The position numbers and the translations under genes were made by a program. 64,000 bases of DNA, from positions 25,604 to 89,603 of the forward strand of contig JAQBYI010000003.1 in NCBI GenBank assembly GCA_027622655.1. The letters are read 5' to 3'. The notes under the pieces were generated by a model. That model ran no database searches. It had not been told where the DNA came from and saw only the letters and a program-made list of their open reading frames with translations. The stretch is from Gemmatimonadota bacterium. GTDB taxonomy: Bacteria; Gemmatimonadota; Gemmatimonadetes; Gemmatimonadales; Gemmatimonadaceae. Below, one piece after another: positions 20,376-28,653 of this stretch (the first letter of the stretch is position 1; the number at the start of each line of letters is the position of its first letter).

Positions 20376-22373
20376 TCAGGGACGCGCCGGGGCCAACGGC
20401 AACACGATGTGCGAGGGCCAGGTGGCGCTGTGCTGCACCGCGATGTCGGTCGTGACCATACGCCGGTTCTTGCCCAACGGGTCGCCGGTGTTGGGATTCA
20501 CGTCGAACCGCGGGAAGTTGCTGCTCGAGATGTCCACGCGGATCCGATGCCCCTTCTTGAACACGTTCGCGGTTGGGAAAGGGTCGATGGTGAACTCGTA
20601 CACGCGCCCCGGTTCGAGGAGCACCTCGTGGTCTCGCGTTGCGCGATAGCGACCGCGGATAATCGCGTCGGTGATGTTCAGATCGAATCCACCCGGCCAC
20701 GCGTCGCTCGGCGGATAGACGTCGACGAGCTTCGCGGTGAAGTCGGCGTCCACCGTCGAGGCCGACGCGTAGAGCACGACCTTGATCGGGCCAATCACGG
20801 TCATGTCCTCGGCGAGCGGTTCAGTCTGGAAGACGACGACGTCCGCGCGCGTGCGCAGCGGCAGGAATGGCGCCTTGGAGGGCGGGAAACGCGGATCCTC
20901 GCGCTGGTCGTACGCGCCATCCTTGAGGCGCGCGGAGGCGCCACCACCAATGGTGGGAACCGGACTGCGAGGATCGAAGGTGTAGGTCGTGGACGAGGCG
21001 GACGTGGTCGGCTTCGTGGCGGAGAGCGATCCGTCGGCGTGAAAGTAGTACGGCACATTCCGCGTGCCGGCGATCGGCCACTCGCCCGCATTCAGCCAGT
21101 AACCGCCATGGAAGAGTCGGCCGTTCTCGTCCCTGTGTCCGTCGCCCGTCCCCATCACGAAGACGCGCACCGCGGCGTCCTTCTCGGCGCCACTCGCTCC
21201 GCCCTTCAGGAAGTGATCGAACCACTTGAGATGGAAGTCGGTCGCGAAATCCACGATCGCCGCATCGGGCCCGTACGCAACATCGCCCGCGTACGTGAGG
21301 TGATTGCCGCCATGCGTCCAGGGGCCAACGAGGATGCGCTGCGGTGATTTCTTGAGGCGGCTCAACTCGACGTAGTTCTTGAAGGTGCCGGCGAGGAAGA
21401 TGTCGTACCATCCACCCACCTGCAGCATCGGGATGTCCGCGGTCTCGGGGTAATGCTCGTCCCAGGCGAGCATCGGGTCCTTCCAGAACGCGTCGTAGTC
21501 GGCGCGTTCAAAGAAATCCATGTACCAGCCTTCGTACTCCGGCACAACCGAGAGCGGATTGAGGCCCCGACGGAACGGCTGCACGCTGTACCAGTCCTCG
21601 ACCTTCTCTTTCTCCATCAACGCTTTCACCGCGGGCGATCGCGCGTCGGCGAGCATCTGCGACCAGGCCCAGGTGAGCTGGCGACCCATCTCGTAAGTGC
21701 CGCGGAAGCGCACGCCGTGGTCCCAGCCGTTGGACATGCCGCCCATGTTGAGCACGAGCGACTTGAGCGAAGGTGGAGAAAGTTGCGCGGCCCCTGCCTC
21801 CATGTGGGCGGAGAACGATGTACCCCACATCCCGACGGCGCCGTTCGACCAGGGCTGGCGCGCGAGCCACTCGACCGCGTCGAAGCTGTCGGTGGCGTCC
21901 ACGGGCTGCACCTTGAGGAAGATCCCTTCCGACTTGTAGCGCCCGCGCGTGTCCTGGACTGCGACCACGTAGCCACGCTCAGCGAACCACTGCGCCTGCG
22001 AGTGCAGCTGCGACTTCCCGTACGGCGAACGGTTGAGCAACACCGGGAAGCGCTCGTTCAACGGGACCCCGTTGCGCGCGGGACGGAAGATGTCTGTCGC
22101 CATCCGCTTGCCGTCGCGGGTGGGCATCATCAGGTCGCGCTCCACCAGCACGGCGTCGTAGCGCTTCGGCGATCCGACCCAGTCGGCAGGCGGCATGCGG
22201 TGCTGCTGTGCGTGCACGGCGACCGGCGCTACGCCGATAACGAGCGTGACACCGATCGCGACACCGATCGCGACACCGATCGCGACACCGATCGCGAAGA
22301 GAACCGGCGCGGCGACGGCGATGAGCGCCGGGGAGCGGCGGGGAGCGCAGTGACTCAACGTTGCTGGAAGCAT
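20376..22373 (-). CDS. Secreted CocE/NonD-family hydrolase (X-Pro dipeptidyl-peptidase S15-like)
   Basis: A 665-residue exported alpha/beta hydrolase of the CocE/X-Pro dipeptidyl-peptidase superfamily. After a long N-terminal signal region (to about 55, ending VHAQQ), the catalytic domain has the nucleophile motif GTSFS (Ser about 186), then the VGPWTHGGN block containing the presumed catalytic His and the family's C-terminal jelly-roll domain (LYASASTVDADFTAKLVDVYPP). Family members cleave esters, amides or N-acylated compounds; the substrate is unknown. The hydrophobic core of its signal peptide is encoded by a four-copy 12-base tandem repeat, so signal length could vary between strains. 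It is followed after 28 bases by the citrate transporter. Confidence 0.88.
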   Translation of the reverse strand: MLPATLSHCAPRRSPALIAVAAPVLFAIGVAIGVAIGVAIGVTLVIGVAPVAVHAQQHRMPPADWVGSPKRYDAVLVERDLMMPTRDGKRMATDIFRPARNGVPLNERFPVLLNRSPYGKSQLHSQAQWFAERGYVVAVQDTRGRYKSEGIFLKVQPVDATDSFDAVEWLARQPWSNGAVGMWGTSFSAHMEAGAAQLSPPSLKSLVLNMGGMSNGWDHGVRFRGTYEMGRQLTWAWSQMLADARSPAVKALMEKEKVEDWYSVQPFRRGLNPLSVVPEYEGWYMDFFERADYDAFWKDPMLAWDEHYPETADIPMLQVGGWYDIFLAGTFKNYVELSRLKKSPQRILVGPWTHGGNHLTYAGDVAYGPDAAIVDFATDFHLKWFDHFLKGGASGAEKDAAVRVFVMGTGDGHRDENGRLFHGGYWLNAGEWPIAGTRNVPYYFHADGSLSATKPTTSASSTTYTFDPRSPVPTIGGGASARLKDGAYDQREDPRFPPSKAPFLPLRTRADVVVFQTEPLAEDMTVIGPIKVVLYASASTVDADFTAKLVDVYPPSDAWPGGFDLNITDAIIRGRYRATRDHEVLLEPGRVYEFTIDPFPTANVFKKGHRIRVDISSSNFPRFDVNPNTGDPLGKNRRMVTTDIAVQHSATWPSHIVLPLAPARP
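22248..22295. repeat. 12-bp tandem repeat, four perfect copies, inside a signal peptide
   Basis: Four exact head-to-tail copies of gacaccgatcgc. Read on the minus strand the unit encodes four residues, giving a reiterated Ile-Gly-Val-Ala stretch in the h-region of the CocE-type hydrolase signal peptide. Because the unit is a multiple of three, gain or loss of copies would change hydrophobic length without shifting frame. Confidence 0.95.
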
Positions 22374-22532
22374 GGCGGTCCTTCCCTGAGACGACGAGAG
22401 CGAAACGGACGGCTGGCGTCAGACGCCACTCAAAGTATCGGCCGGAAGGGCATCGCGCTCCCGCACGCGGTTCCAACTATTCGCCTGTCCCCTGAGTGCG
22501 GGCTCGGGATCTGTTCGACCGCTCGTGCCATC

Positions 22533-22655
22533 CTAGGACGACTGCTGCTCTTTCTCCGCGCCCATCAGGGGACGGTAGAAGATCAGTGCGTTGCGATCCA
22601 GGTCGCAGGGAGCAAACTCGCGTGTTTCCCATGGCATATCGCGAATGCCGTTAGG
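22533..22655 (-). pseudogene. C-terminal remnant of a VOC/glyoxalase-superfamily protein
   Basis: About 38 codons ending in a stop at 22533 read GIRDMPWETREFAPCDLDRN and on to ALIFYRPL. This matches the last strand pair of VOC-superfamily proteins (typically MPWGTREF followed by DPDGN), so it is the C-terminal end of such a gene. No N-terminal VOC sequence precedes it in any frame; instead the frame changes into a DUF1905 start at about 22655. It is therefore the 3' half of a deletion junction. Product would be non-functional. Confidence 0.6.
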
Positions 22656-22770
22656 GCTGCACTCCGGAGTTCTTTGGGAGGGTAAGAAACGTCCAAGAGC
22701 CGGCCTTCGGGGTCGCCGCCGGCCGGAACAGTTTCGCTCTAAAACCAATCTCAGACGCGGGTTTGGTCAT
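22651..22770 (-). pseudogene. N-terminal remnant of a DUF1905-domain protein
   Basis: An ATG at 22770 opens 39 codons ending at a TAA at 22651. The residues include FRAKLFRPAATPKAGSWTF and the following LTLPKN, closely resembling the beginning of DUF1905 (YdeI-type) proteins, where a conserved aromatic-containing strand leads to LPK. DUF1905 domains are about 80 residues or more, so over half is missing. The homology breaks off just where the VOC remnant begins in another frame, consistent with a deletion that joined two neighbouring genes. Confidence 0.6.
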
Positions 22771-22875
22771 TATCGCACGGTATCGTTGATCGGCGTTTGA
22801 TTACTGCACTGCGCGGTCGCACAACGATGTCGGCTTCCCCACTCGCGCGGCAAGTCTGCCTAGCAACCGCTCGAA

Positions 22876-23304
22876 TCAGAATCGTTTCTGAAGAAATGCA
22901 CGCGAGCGGCCGATGGGATAATCGTCCTGTACTCCGAAAACCGTGTAGCTGAGTTTTTCGTAGAACGGTCGAGCCTGAAAGTCGAGCGTATCGAGGAAGG
23001 CTCCTATGCAGCCACGCTGGAGCGCCTCCTCTTCGGCGCGAGCGACGAGGTCTCGACCAACTCCGTTGCGCCGTTTTGACTCGGCGACCCAAAGCAGATC
23101 AATGAACAGCCAACCCCACGCGGTTTCGCCCACCAGACCGCCGATGAGGCGTTCGTCGGCGTCCTTCGCCGCGACGAGGAGCGGCCGCCGTTCGGAATCA
23201 CCGGCGTGCTCCTCGTTGAAAGCTCGCAGGCCAGCAAAGACTGCCGAGCGAACAGCCCCCTCGGATTCAGCCGGTACGATGTCGATACGCGGAGAAAATG
23301 TCAT
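22876..23304 (-). CDS. GNAT-family N-acetyltransferase
   Basis: A 142-residue protein with the GNAT layout: LIGGLVGETAWGWLFIDLLWV in the central strands, then RRNGVGRDLV (the acetyl-CoA-binding R/Q-x-x-G-x-G/A loop) at about 78-87, followed by a helix, an LDTLDFQARPFYEKLSY strand-helix block and a final strand. It should transfer an acetyl group from acetyl-CoA to an amine; the substrate is not predictable. Length is normal for a single-domain GNAT. It stands alone on the minus strand, 104 bases upstream of a DUF1905 remnant, in the patchy accessory stretch. Confidence 0.85.
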   Translation of the reverse strand: MTFSPRIDIVPAESEGAVRSAVFAGLRAFNEEHAGDSERRPLLVAAKDADERLIGGLVGETAWGWLFIDLLWVAESKRRNGVGRDLVARAEEEALQRGCIGAFLDTLDFQARPFYEKLSYTVFGVQDDYPIGRSRAFLQKRF

Positions 23305-23406
23305 CTGGCCTGTCAGTGGTCAGTCCGATCGGCGAAACTCGTCGAGGCCTTCGAGGAAAAAGTCAACGATTCGAGCTGAGTCACGGGAATGAATGAGTTT
23401 GCGGGC

Positions 23407-24294
23407 CTAGTATCCGCCCGGTCTGTACAACGTCGCCCCAGGTGCCGCAGTGCGCCCGCTCCCGGCCGTCTTCCAGGCGTCGTAGCGCATCTGGAGCGTC
23501 TTCACCGGGTTGGCGCTCTCCCCTCTCGTGATGTCGTTGTCCGTGGCGCTGATGTAGGCGAAGTACTTCCCGTCGTTGTGCGTCACGCCGATCGCATCGT
23601 CCTTGTTGGCGATCGCTATGTACGCTACGTGCGAAGTCCTGTTGTCGCACGGCACGAACTCGAGCGGGTTGTTCGCGCAGTTGCAGCGCTTGTCGCCGCC
23701 GTTTTCATCCGCCGCCGTCATCGCCGCCATCACGTGATCGGCCATCGTGCCCGTCGCGCGCGTGAACGCCAGCGCGGCCTTGTGCACCACGTCGTATCCA
23801 AGAAGCGTGTTGCCCTGCACCTGATAGAAGAAGTCGCCAACCTGCCCGCCGAAGAAGAGCGATGATTCCGAGTTGCCGCTGCCGTTGAACCCGGCCGCGT
23901 TGTTGCGCGCTGTAATCGTGGTCCCATTCGGGATGGCGAGAATTCCGAACTGGCGCCGCTCGATGTTCGGATCCTGTTTGAGCATTTCGAGGATCTGTTG
24001 TGGCGGCGTGCCTTTCCTCAGCTCGTTGTACACGAGCATCTGGTTCGCGCGCGTATTGTCGGCGCCGGCTTGGCAAGCAGCAACGCCGAAGCCCGGGACG
24101 ATGACGGCCTGCACGTCCATCAGGTCGCGCGCCGCGTTCGGTTGCCGGTTGGGAAACGCCGACTGACGCACGCAGGTCGCCGAAGCGATGATGACCTGAC
24201 CCGTCCTGATGTCGATGGCGATGACCGACCAGGTGGCGAGTGCGGCCGAAGGCGCCAGCATTAGCGAGAGTATTGCGAGCACGAGTTTTCTCAT
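23407..24294 (-). CDS. Exported DUF1028-family protein
   Basis: A 295-residue protein with a signal peptide (MRKLVLAILSLMLAPSAALA) followed at once by WSVIAIDIRTGQVIIASATC, the conserved opening of DUF1028 proteins. Other family features are an IVPGFGVAACQA strand-turn, LGILAIPNG-like and GNTLLGYDVVHKAALAF blocks. DUF1028 proteins have an Ntn-hydrolase-like fold in structural surveys, but no activity is established. Unusual here is a cysteine-rich insertion (DKRCNCANN, around 200-215) and export. The ATG at 24294 is chosen over one 18 bases upstream because it starts the signal peptide. No operon partner. Confidence 0.8.
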   Translation of the reverse strand: MRKLVLAILSLMLAPSAALATWSVIAIDIRTGQVIIASATCVRQSAFPNRQPNAARDLMDVQAVIVPGFGVAACQAGADNTRANQMLVYNELRKGTPPQQILEMLKQDPNIERRQFGILAIPNGTTITARNNAAGFNGSGNSESSLFFGGQVGDFFYQVQGNTLLGYDVVHKAALAFTRATGTMADHVMAAMTAADENGGDKRCNCANNPLEFVPCDNRTSHVAYIAIANKDDAIGVTHNDGKYFAYISATDNDITRGESANPVKTLQMRYDAWKTAGSGRTAAPGATLYRPGGY

Positions 24295-24371
24295 CCCGGA
24301 ATCTGGCAGCAACTGCCGCCGAGCGTCAGGGAGTGCTGTGAGTCGTCAAGCCGGCACAGCAGCTCCGTCCG

Positions 24372-24722
24372 TTACGCGGACGGGGAACCTCTGACGTAAT
24401 CGATACTCATCGTCAACCAGCGTTTCAGGGCGATTGGATTCTCGACGATCGCCCGACTCAAGACGACGTACTCCTTTTTCACGGGTCCGTTGCGGAAGTA
24501 GCGGAGCCTCCGCGCTCGGCGCGCCTTGAGCAGAGCGGCTCGCTCTTCGTCGGGCAGCTTCACGGCGAAACCTGCGGGGGTCAGCGACGCGCATATCATG
24601 CCGTTCACGTATAGAGCGGCGCCGCTGAAGAAGTGCTTGCACTCCGGCTTGGGATTTCCGCGTGCGCCAGTGGTCGCTTGGCCCACCGCATTCGACAGCC
24701 GTTCCAGATACGGACTCGCCAC
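24372..24722 (-). CDS. TfoX/Sxy N-terminal-domain protein
   Basis: A 116-residue protein covering the TfoX N-terminal domain: HFFSGAALYVNGMICASLTP followed by GFAVKLPDEER, which matches the family's F-G-G-A/ALYV-x-G strand pair and K-L-P element. TfoX/Sxy proteins of enterics co-activate competence genes, but short stand-alone N-terminal-domain proteins like this are widespread and of unknown role. No C-terminal TfoX domain is present. The start codon sits near 24720 and the gene stands alone, with a DinB remnant on the opposite strand 118 bases away. Confidence 0.8.
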   Translation of the reverse strand: MASPYLERLSNAVGQATTGARGNPKPECKHFFSGAALYVNGMICASLTPAGFAVKLPDEERAALLKARRARRLRYFRNGPVKKEYVVLSRAIVENPIALKRWLTMSIDYVRGSPSA

Positions 24723-24839
24723 GTGCTACCTCCTCACTGTCGAGCCGGCTGAGAAGGGCTGGCACCTGATGCCGGCCGTTCAGTCGATCAGTTCGAGGGA
24801 TGCAATAATGCGGCGGCTCGGCGGCGGCCACCATTGACA

Positions 24840-24995
24840 CGGGCTGTCCTGCCGAGAATCAGCATCGCCGAGATCTGCTGGTTCATGCTCCACGACACGA
24901 TCCACCATCGCGGGCAGCTCTCCGTATACCTCCGCGCCATGGGCGCAAAGGTGCCTAGCATCTACGGACCGTCGGCGGACGAGCCCTGGATGTAG
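24840..24995 (+). pseudogene. C-terminal remnant of a DinB-family protein
   Basis: In frame up to the TAG at 24993, the last 45 or so codons read WFMLHDTIHHRGQLSVYLR, then GAKVPSIYGPSADEPWM. This is the diagnostic C-terminus of DinB/YfiT four-helix proteins, with the metal-binding HH of the last helix. Upstream in this frame the sequence quickly stops resembling DinB and no start or first three helices exist, so about 110 residues are missing. It is an abandoned 3' end, lying between the tfoX-like gene and the class A PBP start. An intact DinB gene occurs at 50269-50784 but is a different subtype. Confidence 0.75.
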
Positions 24996-25057
24996 GCGCT
25001 CACGGCGCGCGAGCCGCGAAACCGTAATCCATCTGCCTCCGTAGGGTGTCTCAAGTC

Positions 25058-25066
25058 GAGGAGGGT
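25058..25066 (+). promoter_or_regulatory. Strong Shine-Dalgarno before a TTG start
   Basis: The purine run gaggagggt lies about 8 bases before TTG at 25074. It decides the rare TTG as the start of the PBP frame, since the signal-anchor helix follows directly and no ATG or GTG lies nearby in frame. Confidence 0.6.
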
Positions 25067-25073
25067 CGTCGCC

Positions 25074-27191
25074 TTGAACCTTACTGGCATCAAATATCGC
25101 GCGTCTGCCGCCATCTCGTGGCTCCGCGCACACGTCACGAGTCGCCGAGTCCTTCGCACGCTTTTCGCTGCGGCGGCGCTGGGAACGCTCGGCGTCACGG
25201 GCGAGGCGATCGTGCGCGGACATCTCGTCCCGCCCGCCGAGCGCGCACCGAGTGCCATGTACACGCGGCCCGTTGCATGGGGCGGCGATGGCCGCGATGG
25301 CCCGGTGGTCATCGGCTCCCTCAGTGCCGGCCTGAACGAGAGACGCGTTCCCGTCGCGCTGCGCGACGTCCCGCAACACCTGATCGACGCCGTGCTTGCT
25401 GTCGAAGACCAGCGCTTCTACGAACACCACGGACTCGACCCGCTCCGCATCGCGGGCGCGCTGGCCGCGAACGTCAGGGCTGGAGGCGTTTCCGAGGGCG
25501 GCAGCACGATCACGCAGCAGATCGCAAAGAACCTCTTCCTGTCGGCGAGCCGCACTCCGCTCCGCAAGGTTCGCGACGCGGCGCTCGCGACAGCGCTGGA
25601 GCTGCGCCACACGAAGGGGGAGATCCTCGAGGCGTATCTCAACGAGATCTACCTCGGCCGGGAAGGCGCGGCGGCGATCCACGGCGTGGGCGCAGCATCG
25701 CGCTATTACTTCGGGAAACCGGTGGGCCGCATATCGCTCGCCGAATCGGCGCTGCTCGCCGGAATGATTCGAGCGCCCAACCGGTTGGCGCCCACTCGTC
25801 ACGCCGCCGGCGCACGCACGCGACGTGACCTCGTGCTCGGGCTGATGCTCGCGCAGCAGCGCATCGATTCGGCCGAGGCGGCGCGCGCCAAGCGCGTGCG
25901 CGTCTCGACGCGCAGCCATCCCGCGACGTCCATCGACGCGCGGTACTTCCGCGACTTCGTTGCAAGGTCCGGGGGCAACGGAGTTCCTGCGCGCGGCGCG
26001 GCGGTCTACACGACGCTCGATGCTGCGTTGCAGCGGAGTGCCTAACGGGCGGTCGTGCGCGGGCTCGGCCGCCTCGGGCGTCCCGGGGCACAGGCGGCGC
26101 TCGTCGCGATCGACCCGCGCACGGGCGACGTGATCGCGATGGTAGGCGGCGGGAACTACGGCAAGTCGCAGTTCAATCGCGCAACCGACGCCCGTCGGCA
26201 GCCGGGCAGCGCGTTCAAGCCGCTGGTCGCGCTCGCAGCGCTCGAAGCCGACGATCGCGAAGCGCCCGCGTTTACGCTCGCGTCCATCGTTCGCGACGAG
26301 CCGCTGAGCGTGACGACTCCGCAGGGTATCTGGCAGCCGGTGGATTATGATGGCAACTACCGCGGTCAGGTGACATTCCGCGAGGCGCTCGAGCAGTCGC
26401 TCAATGTCCCGTTCGCGCGCATCGGGCTCGCGATCGGGCCCGAGCGCGTCGTCTCCACGGCGCGGCGGCTCGGCATCACGGGCACCCTTCACGCAGTGCC
26501 GAGCATCGCGCTCGGCAGCAGTGAGGTGACGTTGCTCGAGCTGGCGCGCGCGTACGGCGTCCTTGCGACCGCGGGCAAACTCGCCGCGACTCGCACCGTC
26601 GTCGGGCTGCGCGACGCCGGTGGCGCCACGCACGACACGTCCGTGCCGAACGTCACGCAGGTCGCCAATCCGGCCGCCACGTTCCTCGTCACGTCGGCGC
26701 TGATGGGCGCGGTGCAGCACGGCACCGGCCGCGCGCTTGGCGCGGAGGGGCTGTACGGCGACATCGCCGGAAAGACCGGAACGTCCAACGACTGGCGCGA
26801 TGCGTGGTTTATTGCGTATTCGCCGGAGATCGTCGTCGGCGCGTGGGTCGGCTACGACGACGGGACGTCGCTGCGCATGAGCGGCGCCTCGGCGGCGCTG
26901 CCGATCGTGGCCGAGTTCTTTTCCAGCGCCAGCGTCTCCGGAGAGCGGTTCGATGTTCCGGACGGAATCGAGCGCGGCTACACGTCGACCGGCGGCTGGG
27001 GAGGGTGCGGCGAGAGCGAGTACTTCCTCGCGGGCACGGCGCCGGCGTCGGGCGGGTGCGGGTTTCGCGCGTTTGCGGGCAGCGCGTTCGAGGGACTCAG
27101 TGAGTTCAAGGACGCGCTCCGCCGAATGATCGTTGACCGCATGCGCGAGGAACGCGAGTCACGACGCCCTCGGCGCGGGGGACGGCGCTAG
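25074..27191 (+). pseudogene. Class A penicillin-binding protein (PBP1-type), interrupted by an in-frame stop
   Basis: One continuous frame encodes a bifunctional peptidoglycan synthase, but TAA at 26043-26045 splits it. The first part (323 codons, TTG start at 25074 with GAGGAGGG about 8 bases upstream) has a membrane helix (about 27-45) and a GT51 glycosyltransferase: EDQRFYEHHG at about 111-120, EGGSTITQQIAKN at about 141-153 and a LEAYLNEIYLG block. The second part, same frame, continues immediately with the linker and the transpeptidase: GSAFK nucleophile Ser (codon about 379), SLN, and KTGTSND (about 567). The stop sits exactly where related proteins have Glu or similar in LQRSA-x-RAV, so a single-base change (such as GAA to TAA) explains it. 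A GTG at 26055 could restart translation of the transpeptidase half. Confidence 0.85.
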
Positions 27192-27281
27192 ACGTCCTGC
27201 GACCTAACGGAGTTGCGTTTCTGCAACGCGCCGTGCCATGGCATCCTCGGGCCGGGAGGCACCGGCCGACCGATCGCCTGG

Positions 27282-27301
27282 ACATAACGGCCACATAACG
27301 G
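27282..27301. repeat. Direct repeat acataacgg, two copies 11 bases apart
   Basis: Two exact copies of acataacgg start at 27282 and 27293, one helical turn apart, about 85 bases upstream of the lipoprotein start. This spacing is typical of tandem half-sites for OmpR/PhoB-type response regulators. No such regulator is in the window, so the role is a guess. Confidence 0.4.
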
Positions 27302-27385
27302 CGCCGAACGCGACGGTTGCTTGAGTCCGCGCTGACGCCAGTGCCACGCCGGTGCCGGCGCGTCGAACCCAATCCCAACGCCCCC

Positions 27386-28588
27386 GTGTCCAACATCACT
27401 CGCGCCCTCCGGCTGTCGCTCGCTTCCATCTTCGTGATAAGCATTGCCGCGTGCAGTGGCGGTGGCGCGGCCGACTCACCGACCGGGCCATCAGGCAACA
27501 ACGACAACGGAAGTGGAGGTTCGCTCACCATCGCATCGGTGACGGTCTCGCCGAACGCGGGCTCGGTCCTCGCCGGAAGCACGAGGCAGTTCACGGCGAC
27601 GGCGCGCGACGCGTCAGGAAACACGCTCGCGGGGCAGGCGTACACGTGGTCAGTATCGCCGGCCAGCGTGGCCACCGTGAGCTCGGCGGGTCTCGTGACC
27701 GGAGTTTCTGCGGGCGCGGCTACGCTCACGGTGAAGTCGGCCGCCGATCCGACGAAGTCGAGCACCGCCACGCTGATCGTCTCCACTCCGCCGTCCGGCA
27801 GTGGTACCGTCCTCGTCAGCGGCGTCACCGTGTCGGGAATCTCCGGGGCATTGGGCCAGACGCGGCTGTACCGCGTTGATGTGCCGACTGGTGCGACCAA
27901 GCTCGACGTTCAGACGACCGGAGGCACGGGCGACATCGACATCTACGTGCGGGCGGGTCAGTCACCGACGACCACGACGTACGACTGCATTTCAGGAAAC
28001 GTCGACTCGAACGAACGATGCGAGATGGCGAATCCATCGGCGGGCACGTGGTATATCCTCATGAACGGATTCACGACCTACAGCGGCGTGACAGTCACGG
28101 CAACGGTAACAGTCCCGTCCACCTCGGCTACCTATGTCGGCGCGTTCACGACGCCGCCGTACCGCGTGTTCGGCACTTCGTCGCTGACGGGCGCCGTGTG
28201 CAACTTCGATGTCACCTGGTCCGCCGCGACGGTTCGCCTGACCTACTCGGCAACATCTCCGGGCGGAGCGGCCACAATCCAGGTTACGGGGCGGCGGATC
28301 TCAACGCCGGTGACGTCCACCGCCACCGGCCCTGGCGGCACGTCGAACTGCACGCCGGGCGACGACACGCAGGGCGGGACGGCGTCGTTTGCATCATCGC
28401 TCCCCCAGGTGAACACGTCGGTCGCGTACAGTGTCTACGGCAACTCGGCGGTCACGGAGACCGCCGCGCTCGTCGGCACCGCCGACGCCGGGCAGACAAC
28501 AATCAACGGTACGCTCACCTTCACCTACACGGGATCCGGTCGAGGCGGCGTGATTGGTTCAACGACCGTCACGCTTACGCGCCAGTAG
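27386..28588 (+). CDS. Ig-like (BIG2) and pre-peptidase C-terminal domain lipoprotein
   Basis: A 400-residue surface or periplasmic lipoprotein. GTG at 27386 begins a basic n-region and hydrophobic helix ending in the lipobox SIAAC (Cys about 23). A Gly/Ser/Asn-rich spacer leads to a BIG2 domain (about 48-130: VTVSPNAGSVLAGSTRQFTA and the typical ATVSSAGLVTGVSAGAATLT). Next is a PPC-type jelly-roll domain (about 135-245: GDIDIYVRAGQSP and GTWYILMNGFTTYSGVT). The last 155 residues form a further beta-rich domain of unknown type. PPC domains usually accompany secreted hydrolases, but no catalytic domain is present. It is likely an adhesion or matrix protein; a TTG at 27317 is a less likely start because it would precede the signal by 23 residues. 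Confidence 0.8.
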   Translation: MSNITRALRLSLASIFVISIAACSGGGAADSPTGPSGNNDNGSGGSLTIASVTVSPNAGSVLAGSTRQFTATARDASGNTLAGQAYTWSVSPASVATVSSAGLVTGVSAGAATLTVKSAADPTKSSTATLIVSTPPSGSGTVLVSGVTVSGISGALGQTRLYRVDVPTGATKLDVQTTGGTGDIDIYVRAGQSPTTTTYDCISGNVDSNERCEMANPSAGTWYILMNGFTTYSGVTVTATVTVPSTSATYVGAFTTPPYRVFGTSSLTGAVCNFDVTWSAATVRLTYSATSPGGAATIQVTGRRISTPVTSTATGPGGTSNCTPGDDTQGGTASFASSLPQVNTSVAYSVYGNSAVTETAALVGTADAGQTTINGTLTFTYTGSGRGGVIGSTTVTLTRQ

Positions 28589-28653
28589 TGGCGGGCTGAA
28601 TGAACGCGCTATCGGTCCATGACGGGGAGACATGCCGCCATCGTGCGACTCAA

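Noticed and set aside
23322..23406. In-frame extension after the DUF1028 stop reading like a helical tail
   Set aside because: Only about 27 codons, no family match, and no start; might be a remnant but cannot be supported.
24780..26720. 646-codon minus-strand open frame
   Set aside because: Runs opposite to the PBP gene, which has all expected motifs; the antisense product is Arg-rich without domains.
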